Part shown: positions 48,801 through 57,751 of the stretch, piece by piece | Layout of the letters: every line of letters begins with the position of its first letter | Numbering within the stretch: position 1 is the stretch's first letter | Assembly (NCBI RefSeq): GCF_014199265.1 | Contig: NZ_JACIJG010000001.1 | Location: 248,001-312,000 of the forward strand | Direction: 5' to 3' | DNA: 64,000 nucleotides | Source: Brucella daejeonensis | GTDB lineage: Bacteria; Pseudomonadota; Alphaproteobacteria; Rhizobiales; Rhizobiaceae | Notes under the pieces: generated by a model | The model's database searches: none | Told to the model about the DNA's origin: nothing | What the model saw: the letters and a program-made list of their open reading frames with translations, nothing else | Program-made: the position numbers and the translations under genes

Positions 48801-49441
48801 CCGATATATTGCTGCAAACCGTTGCGGCGGCCCACCGCCTCGTCCAGAAGCGATTGCAGGCCCATTTCGCCGGATGCCTGCAGGACATCGGCAAAGGCGG
48901 CCGCGAGTTCCATGTCGCCGCCGCCATGGGCGGTTTCGAGCAATTGGCGGCGGGCCTCGCCGACAAGGGCAACCTGCATCAGGTCGTCCATCATCTCGAA
49001 ATGACCGGCAATATTCGCCTCCAGCGGAAACTGGTGCAGGATGGCTTCGCAGAACGCGTGGATGGTCTGGATTTTCAACCCGCCCGGCGTTTCGAGCGCC
49101 CGCGCGAACAGGCGCCGCGCCACCGCAAGACGCGCTTCGTCCGGTCTGCGGCCTTCCAGTTTCTTCAAATGCCCGACGAGTTCGGCATCCGGCGACACCG
49201 CCCATTCCGACAGACGCGCAAAGACACGATTCTGCATGACCGCCGCCGCCGCCTTCGTATAGGTGAGGCAGAGGATTTTCGATGGATCGGTGCCTTCAAG
49301 CAGCAGGCGGATGACGCGTTCGGTCAGGACGTGGGTCTTGCCGGAACCGGCATTGGCCGACACCCAGACGGAAGCCGCCGGATCGGCGGCCCTGGCCTGT
49401 GCGCGCAGCGTTTCGTCGGGGATGAATGGAACTTTCTTCAT
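45899..49441 (-). CDS. addA: double-strand break repair helicase-nuclease AddA
   Basis: A UvrD-like helicase fused to a RecB-type nuclease, 1180 residues. Walker A is VSANAGSGKTHVLTERV near residue 30 and Walker B is HILVDEAQDTS. Later helicase motifs include GDEKQSIYSFQGA and MTVHAAKGLEGAVVF. The C-terminal PD-(D/E)XK nuclease motif is VLIVDYKTNRPPP. AddAB does the work of RecBCD: resecting breaks and loading RecA. The start is ATG 49441, overlapping the addB stop by 4 bp. Confidence 0.95.
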   Translation of the reverse strand: MKKVPFIPDETLRAQARAADPAASVWVSANAGSGKTHVLTERVIRLLLEGTDPSKILCLTYTKAAAAVMQNRVFARLSEWAVSPDAELVGHLKKLEGRRPDEARLAVARRLFARALETPGGLKIQTIHAFCEAILHQFPLEANIAGHFEMMDDLMQVALVGEARRQLLETAHGGGDMELAAAFADVLQASGEMGLQSLLDEAVGRRNGLQQYIGELGTVEQRREALHRAFRFDPETGEDDLVAELWPVPEFSDDALDLIMSIQKGASRAQDFALQLRRFEKVTSQRDREAVLRAAFLKSTGEPKSGSYVGSAAVKKLLPDFEEDFDAAAARVEQGLDRLKELRLVRLNLAALTLIDNLLQRYHDLKRQRGLLDFEDLITRTVALLARNGAGQWVQYKLDRGIDHILVDEAQDTSPDQWQVIRMLSEEFFSGLGQRDISRTLFAVGDEKQSIYSFQGAVPEDFAAQGRSVSLRAEDAELKFERVSLNFSFRSAPDVLQAVDEVFARPEAHRGLAGATVHEAIRSDAPGEVEIWDMLTPEVVEEPDDWREPVDHLAAPAVRLADQIATTIRHWLDRGETIPGQNRRIVPRDIMVLVRKRDQFMPALSRALKNLSVPVAGADRLQLTSHIAIQDLMALGRFVLQPSDDLSLASVLKSPLFGWDDDRLFDLAHPRSAGQTLFERLYQQSRGDAALAEVHKTLSRWRGMADTMPVFEFYARILSADGARRKLLARLGPEAGDIIDEFQNYALSAERVGLPGLQAFLETLEAASPQIKRELDQGRNEVRIMTVHAAKGLEGAVVFLVDPGSAVWTGSRAPKLIPYDFSHDGSSVKGYLWQPNAGYQTGFTAAQIEMLKTRAEEEYRRLLYVGMTRAEDRLIICGYRGARESGETWHRLVEDALAAKAETFVHPVLGVAARRYRNTPRGLVDVVEEEGSEDHAFPPLPPEYLQPMKPEAGLPRPLAPSGASALIEADEAPPLDAFSPVLGPGDGAPAFALRRGTAIHMLLQHLPDVPDGARESLAGDYLARIAADWPEAERHGAWRSVRAILADPTFAPVFAEGSRGEVAIMGTIELGGRDHAVSGQIDRISVGENRVLIVDYKTNRPPPKTVEAVPFAYRAQLALYRELLAPLYPGRSVETALLFTEGPFLMPLPDTVLNEALQSLKNSQGKVSNQNLTDGGGHAT

Positions 49442-52400
49442 GCTTCCCCCTCCCCGCCGGCGTCGCCACCGGCAGACCATTCCAGCACCCGCGCCAGATG
49501 GTCGTAATCGCCGGTCAGGTCCGTTTCACGAAAGGGAAGCGCACGCGACAAATATCCCTTGTCCGGCTTCTGATACTCCGCCAGCAGTTGCGACAGCCGC
49601 TGCCATGCTTCTTCTCCCAGCGCCGGAGCGGTTTTTTCCGAGGGCGGTCGCCCGATCTTGAGGATCGATTCCGGCTTTACCTCGCCGCCCGCTTTCAGAC
49701 GCACATAGGTGAGATCGGATGCCCGAACGGGTCCCGGTTCACGAAACGCGCCGCGCACCAGAAGCGCTGCTTCCAGCGCGAGCTGCGGCGACAGAAGCAC
49801 ATGCGCCTGGCGCGGCGACGGCGTGGAACCCGTCTTGTAATCGATGACTTCCGCCGTGCCGTCGCGCAAAAGATCGATGCGGTCGGCACGGCCTGAAAGC
49901 GTAATGCCCAGTCCGTCGATCTCGCGTTTGTCGGATGAAATCTCGGCAAAGCGGGTCTGCACATTATAGGCGCGCTCGCGCTCCCATGCGAGAAACTGCG
50001 GAATGAGCGCGGTGAAACGCGGCCACCAGACCGCCTCGATCTCCACCGGCAAATCCATATCGGCAAAGAGCAGGCGGCCAAGTTCCATCAGCCGTTCCGC
50101 CGCGTCGGGCGCCAGAGGATCGATGGCTTGCTCCGTGAAATGGCCAAGAATATCGTGGAACAGCGTCCCGCGTTCGGCTGCCGCGGGATCGCGGATCAAC
50201 GGCTCCAGCGGGCGCAGTTTCAGTATCTTTTTGGCGAAGATCGCATAAGGGTCGCGCCGCAGCGTCTCGATTTCCGTCACCGAAAAATGTCGGGGCCGGG
50301 CGGCGACGGGCGGCGCGGGCTGCGGCCTTTTGACGAAAGGAACGTCCTCCGCCCGGTCGATCTCGCGCGACCAGTGGACGAAGCGCGCGCCGCGCTTGCG
50401 CATACCGGCGGTCACTTCCGCACCGAGCACGGTTTCAAGCCGCTGCAGCCAGCGTGACGGCACGGTCGGCGCATTGTCGGAGCGCTGCGAACGCGTCAGC
50501 ACGACATGGTCCATGCCGAGCGCCATCTGGAAGTCATGGGCGGCAAGGCCCGTGCGGCGCTCCGGTGGATCGAGCGCGATCATCGACTTCATCGGTCGCG
50601 ACATGAACGGGTCGTTGCGGGTGCGGGCGGGCCAGACCCCCTCATTCAGGCCACCGATCACCACCGTATCCATGGTCTGCAGGCGCGCTTCAAGCGCGCC
50701 CCATATGAAGAGGCGCGGATGACCGCCCGGATGCGGCTTGACCGTCTCGCCCGCCATCAACGCGTCGAGAATGGCGGGCCATTCGGCAGCTTCGAAGTCG
50801 AGACCCGCATCGCTCGACACCAGTCCGCGCAGGAAAGCCGCGAGCTGTTCGCCACGTTCGCCCGAATAGAAATGCGCGACACTCGCCTTTTCGTTGCGCG
50901 CCAGATTTTCCAGCGCTTCCACCGTTGCGCGCGCAATCTCGCCGATCTCCGTCCTGCGTCCCGCCATGACGAAGGGAGCGAGCGGCTCAACGGCTTTCGT
51001 CAGGCTTTCGCAAAGACCGCGGGCGTCGGCAATCATCTCCGGCGTGACCGTCTCGTGCCATGCCGGTTTCCAGTGCTGGCCAGCGCTTTCCTCCAGCCGC
51101 CGGTCGAAGAATACGGGCAGATCGAGCACAGACGCCCTGCCCGTACCGCCGCGAAAGGCGATCAGTTCCAGCGTTTCGGCAGCAAGACGGCGTTCGATGC
51201 GCGGCGCTTCGAGCCGCAAGAGCGGATGCTTGACCAGCGCCAGCAGCGCGACCGGATCGCCGGGATCGAACACGGTTTCGACCAGAAGCCGCAAAAGCGT
51301 GGCGGTTTCGACATCGCGCAGATGCCTGCCGCCGGAATCGTCGGCATCGATGCCGAAACGGGCAAGCTCGCCCACCACGCGCCGCGCCAGATTGCGATCG
51401 GCCGTCACAAGCGCCGCCGTCCTGCCCTCTTCACCGATGGCATCGCGCAGGGCAAGCGCAACAGCCAGCGCTTCTTCCCGCTCATTGGCCGTTTCGATCA
51501 GGTCGATCTCTTGCGCGGCGGCGTGCAGATTCTCCGCCTTTATATCGAGTTCCCCCCACGCATCGGTCGTTTCCGCCGGGCGAAGCGCTTCGCTCACCAC
51601 CCTTTCGCGCAGGCGTTTTGCAGTGGGCATGGCCTCGATATGTTCGACATCCTCGCGCAGCACCCGCATTGCATCGAGAAGCTTGCGCAGGCCGAACTGC
51701 GGATGACCGAAGGTCGAGGGATTGTCGGTGGCCGACGCCAGCATCTGCCAGGCCGCATCGTCCAGATCGCGGTCAAGGCCCGGCAGCACCACCGCGCCGT
51801 TCGGCAGGGCCGCAATGGCCGAGATCAGTTTCGCCGTCGCCGGTATGGAGCCGGTGGAACCGGCGACGATGACAGGCCCGGAAGGCGGGTTGTCCCGCAG
51901 GCGCCTTGCTTCGCTCCATATGAGATCGTTGCGGTGCGCGGCGGGATTGGAAAGCTTTCGCTCCGCCAGAATATCCGGCCAGAGTTCGGTAACGATATTC
52001 AGGAAACCGAGCGTCACCTGCCACCAGTCGGCAAGATCTTCCGGGGCGATGCCTTGCAGCTCGCTCCATCTGGCGCCATCGGTTTCGACCTGATCCATCA
52101 GTCCGGCGAGATCGCGAGCCAGCCAGATCGCATCGGCAGTCGTCGCGGGAACGGAAACATCGTCCACGCCGAACAAGGCGCGCACATGGGCGGGCAGCGA
52201 TTCCCGCCACGGGCGGATGAGCCGCGCCAGAAGCAGAAGCCGCTCGGCCGCGCCTATCGGCGGATTGACATCGAAGACCGCGTTCGATCCCGCATTGAAG
52301 AATGCGGCGTCTTCGTCCACGTCGCCGAGCGGCTTTATTGTCGGCAAAATAGCGCTTTTAGCCGGATTCATATCCACGAGAATGGACCGCAGCGCGCGCG

Positions 52401-52584
52401 CGGCACGGCGCGTCGGCACGTAGATGGTGGCATTGGCCAGTGCCAGCGGGTCGGATGGATTGCCGGGGAAACCTTCAACGAGCCGCCCCTTCAAAAGCGC
52501 ATTTGCGAAAACAGGCAGAAAAGGCGTGCCCGGAGGAATGGAAAACAGGCGCTGTTTCCCATCTCTGGGTCTGTGTGCGCTCAT
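49438..52584 (-). CDS. addB: double-strand break repair protein AddB
   Basis: The second AddAB subunit, 1048 residues. It is an inactive-looking helicase-like body with degenerate nucleotide-binding loop VIVAGSTGSIPATAKL, plus a C-terminal PD-(D/E)XK nuclease with TAEVIDYKTGSTPSPRQAH. AddB of Firmicutes carries a four-Cys iron-sulfur cluster around the nuclease; only one Cys (GLCESL) exists in this protein, so the cluster is absent. The start is ATG 52584 (MSAHRPRDGK), 13 bp after murU. Confidence 0.94.
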   Translation of the reverse strand: MSAHRPRDGKQRLFSIPPGTPFLPVFANALLKGRLVEGFPGNPSDPLALANATIYVPTRRAARALRSILVDMNPAKSAILPTIKPLGDVDEDAAFFNAGSNAVFDVNPPIGAAERLLLLARLIRPWRESLPAHVRALFGVDDVSVPATTADAIWLARDLAGLMDQVETDGARWSELQGIAPEDLADWWQVTLGFLNIVTELWPDILAERKLSNPAAHRNDLIWSEARRLRDNPPSGPVIVAGSTGSIPATAKLISAIAALPNGAVVLPGLDRDLDDAAWQMLASATDNPSTFGHPQFGLRKLLDAMRVLREDVEHIEAMPTAKRLRERVVSEALRPAETTDAWGELDIKAENLHAAAQEIDLIETANEREEALAVALALRDAIGEEGRTAALVTADRNLARRVVGELARFGIDADDSGGRHLRDVETATLLRLLVETVFDPGDPVALLALVKHPLLRLEAPRIERRLAAETLELIAFRGGTGRASVLDLPVFFDRRLEESAGQHWKPAWHETVTPEMIADARGLCESLTKAVEPLAPFVMAGRRTEIGEIARATVEALENLARNEKASVAHFYSGERGEQLAAFLRGLVSSDAGLDFEAAEWPAILDALMAGETVKPHPGGHPRLFIWGALEARLQTMDTVVIGGLNEGVWPARTRNDPFMSRPMKSMIALDPPERRTGLAAHDFQMALGMDHVVLTRSQRSDNAPTVPSRWLQRLETVLGAEVTAGMRKRGARFVHWSREIDRAEDVPFVKRPQPAPPVAARPRHFSVTEIETLRRDPYAIFAKKILKLRPLEPLIRDPAAAERGTLFHDILGHFTEQAIDPLAPDAAERLMELGRLLFADMDLPVEIEAVWWPRFTALIPQFLAWERERAYNVQTRFAEISSDKREIDGLGITLSGRADRIDLLRDGTAEVIDYKTGSTPSPRQAHVLLSPQLALEAALLVRGAFREPGPVRASDLTYVRLKAGGEVKPESILKIGRPPSEKTAPALGEEAWQRLSQLLAEYQKPDKGYLSRALPFRETDLTGDYDHLARVLEWSAGGDAGGEGEA

Positions 52585-52597
52585 GCGTTCTGCCTCC

Positions 52598-53317
52598 TCA
52601 TGCAAATGCGGTAAGTGCTGCCTCTGCCTCGCCGATCGCGTCCGGCGTTCCAACGGTCAGCCAGTGCCCTGTCATTGGCATACCATAAAGGCGGCCTGCT
52701 ACAATCGCTTCGTCGAAATAGCGGTTGAGCGAGGAAATGCCCGGCTCCGCTCCTTCAAAGATACGAGGATGAATGATCCCCGCTCCGGCGTAGATCACCG
52801 GTTCGCCGGAAACGTCACGGGCCCGGCGCAGACGCCCGTCCCCATCGGCAACGAAATCGCCTCTGCCTTCATAGCCGGTTGCCTGATCGAGACGCGCCGT
52901 CATGAGAAGAATATCCATCCGGTCACCGTCCCAGACCTCGGCAAGCCGGACCGGATTGGGGGATTCCTCGTCGCCGACCCAGAACGTGTCGGCATTCAGG
53001 ATGAAAAACGGTTGCGCTCCGAGTTCGGGCAGCGCCTTCACAATGCCCCCGGCGGAATCCAGAAGCGTTTCGCGCTCATCTGAAATCACGATCTCCAGAT
53101 CGTTGCGATGACGAAGATGCCGCTCCAGTTGGTCGGCTAAGTAATGTACATTGACGACAGCCTTGCCGATACCCGCGCGCGCGGCGGCATCAAGCCCCCA
53201 GTCGATCAATGGCTTGCCCGCCACCCTGACCAGCGGCTTCGGGACAGTTTCGGTGATCGGGCGCATCCTCTTGCCGAGACCGGCGGCAAGGACCATTGCC
53301 GTTTCAGGCATTTTCAT
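52598..53317 (-). CDS. murU: N-acetylmuramate alpha-1-phosphate uridylyltransferase-like nucleotidyltransferase (MurU type)
   Basis: A 239-residue nucleotidyltransferase. The signature loop AMVLAAGLGKRMRPITETVP at the N-terminus and KPLVRVAGKPLIDW follow the sugar-phosphate nucleotidyltransferase pattern; FILNADTFWVGDE holds the metal-binding Asp. In Pseudomonas, AmgK and MurU turn MurNAc into UDP-MurNAc, bypassing de novo synthesis and its fosfomycin block. Here it overlaps the AmgK-like gene by 14 bp, which supports the MurU name over a mannose-1-phosphate guanylyltransferase. Confidence 0.85.
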   Translation of the reverse strand: MKMPETAMVLAAGLGKRMRPITETVPKPLVRVAGKPLIDWGLDAAARAGIGKAVVNVHYLADQLERHLRHRNDLEIVISDERETLLDSAGGIVKALPELGAQPFFILNADTFWVGDEESPNPVRLAEVWDGDRMDILLMTARLDQATGYEGRGDFVADGDGRLRRARDVSGEPVIYAGAGIIHPRIFEGAEPGISSLNRYFDEAIVAGRLYGMPMTGHWLTVGTPDAIGEAEAALTAFA

Positions 53318-54848
53318 TGCGCGCCTTCCCTTCCTCTGTCAGCCCCATTTCGCGGAACCATGCCGCCACCGGCGCCATGACCGGGTGTTGCAGCACACGA
53401 CCGAGATAGTCGTGTATGCGCGGCAGATGCTTGAGATAAGCCGGCTTGCCGTCGCGTTCGTCCAGTCGCACGAAAAGCCCAAGCAGCTTGGCGTTGCGCT
53501 GCGCGCCCATGGCCGCATAGGCCTTGCGGAACAGGGCTTCGTCGAAATCGTGCCCAAGGCGGCGGCGCTCGTCGCAATAGGCGGCGACCACAGCCTGTTC
53601 CAGCGCCGGCGAAATCGTCACGCGCGCATCGAGGGCCAGCGACGCGACGTCATAGGCCGAAGGGCCGATCATCGCGTCCTGAAAATCGATGATGCCGATC
53701 CTGTCCCGACCCTCATTATCGGCGCCGGCAAACCAGAACAGGTTCGGCGAGTGATAATCGCGCAGGAGCAGGCTTTTTTCCACATCGGCAATATCGGCGA
53801 TCACGCGGTCCCAGGCGGCTTCGTAAGCCTGTCTTTCCGCATCGGTCAACGGCCTGCCCATCATGCGCGGCGCATACCACTGGCCAACGAGGCTCACCTC
53901 GATCATCATCGCATCGCGGTCAAACGGGGCAATGACATGATCCGGGTAGCCGTCGAGATGCACATGGTTCGGCCAGACGACGCCATGAAGATGGGCCAGA
54001 AAGCGTCCTGCCGCCTCGTAACGTTCCGCGACAGGTTCGCCGGAAGCGGCGCGCACGCCCTCGGTTCCAAGATTTTCAAGGACAAGAAAGCCGGAATCGA
54101 GATCGGCAGCGCGCATCTGCGGAACACGGAACCCATGCCACGCAAGAAGACCGTCAATCGCCGCAAAGGCCAGAATATTCTCCGCCAGATGCGCGATCTG
54201 CCGATAGGATTTGCCGTTCCGCAGCGGCGGGTCATAGGGCATTTGCGGCGCATTCATCAGGATTTCGACGCCATGGGCGCGACTATGGATCGTCTCGTAT
54301 TTGCGCGGGGACGCATCGCCCTGCAAATAGCGGCGCGCCGCATCCTTGCGGTCATGCCTGTCCAGAAATGCGCGGATCGCCCGACTGTGCTCCAACCGCC
54401 CGATTGCAGCCGAAGGACCGGACAGAACGATGCGACGCCCCGCCCCCTCGTGGCTGAGCGTTACGGCAAAGGACGGTTCGGGCAGAAAGCCCTCGCCCCG
54501 CTCCGGCCATTCGGCCAGAACGATGCCGTCGTCCAGAAATTCCGCCAGTCCCAGTTCGTCCAGTTCTTCGCCGGATGAAATCCGGTAGAGATCGGCATGG
54601 GCGACCGGAATGCGCAATGCCTCATAGCTTTGCACCAGCGTGAAAGTGGGGCTTGGAACCTCCAGTCCCGCATCGTCGGCAATGGTCCGTATGACCGCGC
54701 GGGCGAGCGACGATTTCCCGGCTCCCAGATCGCCGGAAAGCGTGACGAGGTCGCCCTTTTGCAGGGCGAGGGCAAAATCCTCGCCGAAGCGCTGCGTCGC
54801 GGCTTCGTCGGGCAGGAAATAGCTGGTGCTGGATTGTGAGGCGCTCAT
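53304..54848 (-). CDS. fusion protein: TsaE (t6A ATPase) + AmgK-type anomeric sugar kinase
   Basis: A 514-residue two-domain protein. Residues about 1-150 are TsaE: Walker A SGDLGAGKSSLARAVIR, PSPTFTLVQSYE, HADLYRI and the Trp-containing VLAEWPERGE. Residues about 160-510 are an aminoglycoside-phosphotransferase-like kinase with LLLRDYHSPNLFWF (catalytic Asp and Asn) and IGIIDFQDAMIGP (metal-binding Asp), matching AmgK, which phosphorylates MurNAc/GlcNAc at C1. I chose ATG 54848 (AAAGGG upstream); a GTG at 54854 is in frame. It follows divL by 14 bp and overlaps murU. Confidence 0.92.
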   Translation of the reverse strand: MSASQSSTSYFLPDEAATQRFGEDFALALQKGDLVTLSGDLGAGKSSLARAVIRTIADDAGLEVPSPTFTLVQSYEALRIPVAHADLYRISSGEELDELGLAEFLDDGIVLAEWPERGEGFLPEPSFAVTLSHEGAGRRIVLSGPSAAIGRLEHSRAIRAFLDRHDRKDAARRYLQGDASPRKYETIHSRAHGVEILMNAPQMPYDPPLRNGKSYRQIAHLAENILAFAAIDGLLAWHGFRVPQMRAADLDSGFLVLENLGTEGVRAASGEPVAERYEAAGRFLAHLHGVVWPNHVHLDGYPDHVIAPFDRDAMMIEVSLVGQWYAPRMMGRPLTDAERQAYEAAWDRVIADIADVEKSLLLRDYHSPNLFWFAGADNEGRDRIGIIDFQDAMIGPSAYDVASLALDARVTISPALEQAVVAAYCDERRRLGHDFDEALFRKAYAAMGAQRNAKLLGLFVRLDERDGKPAYLKHLPRIHDYLGRVLQHPVMAPVAAWFREMGLTEEGKARNENA

Positions 54849-54862
54849 GGGCACCCTTTACC

Positions 54863-57439
54863 TTATTCGGCGGCGACGCGGAAGCTGCGTGTTTCCGATG
54901 GAAAGCGGCAGATGACCGTTGTTCCGCGCCCGGAACCCGTATCGATATCGACCGAACCGCCATGCAGTTCGACGAAGCTCTTGACGATGGCAAGCCCCAG
55001 ACCCGCGCCGCGCCTGCGCCCGCCATTCGGATAGGACTGGAAGCGCTTGAAGACCGTATCGAGCACCTCGCCCGGCATACCCGGACCGTCGTCGTGAACC
55101 GCGAAGACCAGTTCCGATCCCTCGCGCATCGCCTGCAAACGGATACTGGACCCCTCGGGCGCGTAATTGGTGGCATTGGAAAGCAGGTTGAACAGTACCT
55201 GCCGGACACGGTTGGCATCGGCCTTGAACGTAACCGCATCGTCGGCGATATCGATATCAAGCCCGATATTGTGGTCGCGCATCCGCTCGCCCACCCGTGC
55301 GGCGGCAGCCGAAATCGCGTCGGCGACAGAAACTTCGCCGACCTCCAGTTCCATGATGCCCGCATCGACCGTGGCGAGGTCCAGAATGTCGTTGACGATG
55401 GTGAGCAGGACCGATGACGACGTAGAGATATGGTCCAGATATTCGATCTGTCGCTCGTTGAGCGACCCGAAGGCCGGTGTCTGCAACAATTCCGTAAAGC
55501 CGATGATGTTGGTCAGCGGCGAGCGCAGCTCATAGGAAACATGCTGAACGAAATCGTTCTTGATCTGGTCCGCCAGTTCCAGCGCCTCGTTCTTTTCCTT
55601 CAGCGCGCGCTCCACGCGCACCGTGTCGGTGACATCGATGAAGGTCAGCATGGTCTGGCCCTTCGGCAATGGCACGACCGCGAAGGAGAGAATGGTGCCG
55701 TCGTCCAGTTCCACCTGCCCCATGCGTCCGTCGCGCTTGTCGAGGAAGCCGGTCACTGTCGAGACGAAATCGTCCCACAGGCCGTCGCCGCCGCGCTCGC
55801 CGCAGATTTTCGCAATCGAGGAAATATGGGTGCCTTCGACGATGAGCGGCATCGGCAGCGCCCAGAGATCGGCAAAGGACGGATTGGACAGGCGGATGCG
55901 CCCGTCCGAACCGAACACCGCCACGGCCTCGGCCAGATGGTCGAGCGTTTCGCCCTGCACCTTGATGAGCGTGTTGTAGCGGCCTTCGAGTTCGAATTTT
56001 TCGGTCATGTTCTCGAAGAACCAGGTCACGCCGCCCTGCGGGTGCGGATTGGCGACCACGCGCATGGTCCGGGCATCGGGCAGGTGCCACATATGTTCCT
56101 GCGGCTCGACCGCACGATAGGCCGAAAGCACGGAATCCTTCCATTTGCGCCATTCCGGCTGCTCGGGAAGCTTTCCTTCCGAGCGCAGGCGATCGAAGAC
56201 CAGCGTGTTGCTCGGCTGCGATTCCAGCCATGCGGTATCGAGCGACCAGAGTTTTGCGAAAGCCTGATTGAAGAATTGCAGCTTCATTTCGGGGTCGAAG
56301 ATCGCGACGGCCGTCGAAAGCTGGTCCAGCGTTTCGGCATGGCTTTTCAGCGTACGGTTCAATTCCTCGCGCACGGCCTGCACTTCGGTCAGATCGAAAC
56401 CGAGACCGACGGAACCCGTTTCCGCGCTGACATCGGTGACGTCGAACAGGCGACGATCGCCGTGCACCACAGCCGTCAGTTGTTCCTGGAGAACAGGTTC
56501 GGAGAAACGGTCGCGTTCCAGGCGCTGGCGCGCCTGCGCGCCGAAAAGTTCGCGCCCTTCGGACACGACCTGGCTGGCATCGGCCATATCCACGGCCTGG
56601 GCGTAGGCCGCATTGACCCATTCGACGCGCCCGCCCGTATCGCGTGTCCAGACCGGCTGGTCGATCCGGTCGAGGAGGCAACGAAAAAGCTCGACACGTT
56701 CGGAAAGCTCGCGGTTCTGCGCTTCAAGCGCCGCGCGTTCCGCCTGTACGCCCTGTAGGCTCAAAAAGCGCGCCACGGCAAAACCGCCCGATGTGCGCCC
56801 GCGCACGTCGAGGAGGGTCCCGTTGACGGTTTCGACGGTCAGATCGAAGGCGCGCGCCTGCTCGCGCAGCATCGCGACGGCGCGTTCCAGCGCCGTCACC
56901 GATTGTGGACGCAGCCAGCGGCCGAATGCCAGAAATGCCGAGCGGTCCTGCGGCGCGGCACTATCGTCCGGCAGCAGGCCCACGACCTCCGCCCGCGTGC
57001 CATGGCCGTCCCAGACCACGATGCGCTGGTCCTTGAGGTTGAGAAGGGCCTCATTGCGCTGGGCGAGCAGATTGAGATCGGCGAATTTCGAGCGCAATTC
57101 CTTGTTTTCTGCGGCAACGCGCGAGCGTTCGCGGATCAGCCATCCGGCCGAAAGGAGGGCGGCTCCCATGACGCCGAGGAACATGGAAAACTGGATGATC
57201 TCAAAAGCGCCGACGCTCCCGGCGCCGAAAGGCAGGTCGATGCGCGTCGTTTCCGCGCCCTGTGCGAAGGCGGGCATGGCTGCGAAAAGCGTTGCAAGAG
57301 ACACGGAGGCCTTCATGACGGCTTTTTTCAGGGCAAGCCGGGCGAACGGCTTTGCAACAAGGGCAGCAGGACGCCATCGTCTGCCAGTACAGATTGCGGA
57401 AACGCCCCGCAAATTCCCTGTTGCGCCGAACTCTGGCAT
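54863..57439 (-). CDS. divL: DivL-type cell-cycle PAS sensor with tyrosine in place of the phospho-acceptor histidine
   Basis: An 858-residue membrane protein. A membrane helix lies at about 84-102 and PAS-type sensory repeats at about 255-350, 370-480 and 500-605. The dimerisation domain reads FVQHVSYELRSPLTNI, with Tyr636 where kinases have His. The ATPase domain has NLLSNATNYAPEG, DDGPGMPGE and RGAGLGLAIVKS. In Caulobacter, DivL carries this same Tyr and controls CckA to tune CtrA activity. ATG 57439 has GGAGAAAAGG upstream; ATG 57316 would start at a signal-like sequence. It heads the divL-to-addA cluster. Confidence 0.92.
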   Translation of the reverse strand: MPEFGATGNLRGVSAICTGRRWRPAALVAKPFARLALKKAVMKASVSLATLFAAMPAFAQGAETTRIDLPFGAGSVGAFEIIQFSMFLGVMGAALLSAGWLIRERSRVAAENKELRSKFADLNLLAQRNEALLNLKDQRIVVWDGHGTRAEVVGLLPDDSAAPQDRSAFLAFGRWLRPQSVTALERAVAMLREQARAFDLTVETVNGTLLDVRGRTSGGFAVARFLSLQGVQAERAALEAQNRELSERVELFRCLLDRIDQPVWTRDTGGRVEWVNAAYAQAVDMADASQVVSEGRELFGAQARQRLERDRFSEPVLQEQLTAVVHGDRRLFDVTDVSAETGSVGLGFDLTEVQAVREELNRTLKSHAETLDQLSTAVAIFDPEMKLQFFNQAFAKLWSLDTAWLESQPSNTLVFDRLRSEGKLPEQPEWRKWKDSVLSAYRAVEPQEHMWHLPDARTMRVVANPHPQGGVTWFFENMTEKFELEGRYNTLIKVQGETLDHLAEAVAVFGSDGRIRLSNPSFADLWALPMPLIVEGTHISSIAKICGERGGDGLWDDFVSTVTGFLDKRDGRMGQVELDDGTILSFAVVPLPKGQTMLTFIDVTDTVRVERALKEKNEALELADQIKNDFVQHVSYELRSPLTNIIGFTELLQTPAFGSLNERQIEYLDHISTSSSVLLTIVNDILDLATVDAGIMELEVGEVSVADAISAAAARVGERMRDHNIGLDIDIADDAVTFKADANRVRQVLFNLLSNATNYAPEGSSIRLQAMREGSELVFAVHDDGPGMPGEVLDTVFKRFQSYPNGGRRRGAGLGLAIVKSFVELHGGSVDIDTGSGRGTTVICRFPSETRSFRVAAE

Positions 57440-57751
57440 GGTTTCCTTTTCTCCGCCACCCGGCCCGATGCCGCCAAAAGCGGCCTGACCGTATTACAAC
57501 TCCTGACATACGCACGCCGCCACAGTGCACGATAGTCAACGCATTTTCAGGTACTTAGGGGATGAATCGGCCTGCCGCTTCCCGCCTAACCGGCAAAAAA
57601 CGCGTCACGCAAACACCCGCTCAAACACCTTGATTCGCTTACACAATACCCTTCCGGCGAATCCACGTGAAGCATCTCGCGCGCAAAAAGAAAGACCGGA
57701 CAGGTTGTCAACTGTCCGGCCTCAACATGTAGTGGAATGATTAACCTATGG
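57440..57751. other. spacer between ahcY and divL
   Basis: 312 bp with the ahcY terminator at its right end and presumably the divL promoter on the left. I see no gene or repeat in the rest. Confidence 0.5.
57685..57724 (-). terminator. intrinsic terminator after ahcY
   Basis: Hairpin CCGGACAG / CTGTCCGG (arms at 57698-57705 and 57714-57721, with extra pairing outside). On the minus strand it is followed by TCTTTCTTTTTG. Confidence 0.82.

Noticed and set aside
50506-52614. Plus-strand open frame of about 700 codons opposite addB
   Set aside because: Shadow of addB; rich in Arg, His and Gln with no recognisable features.
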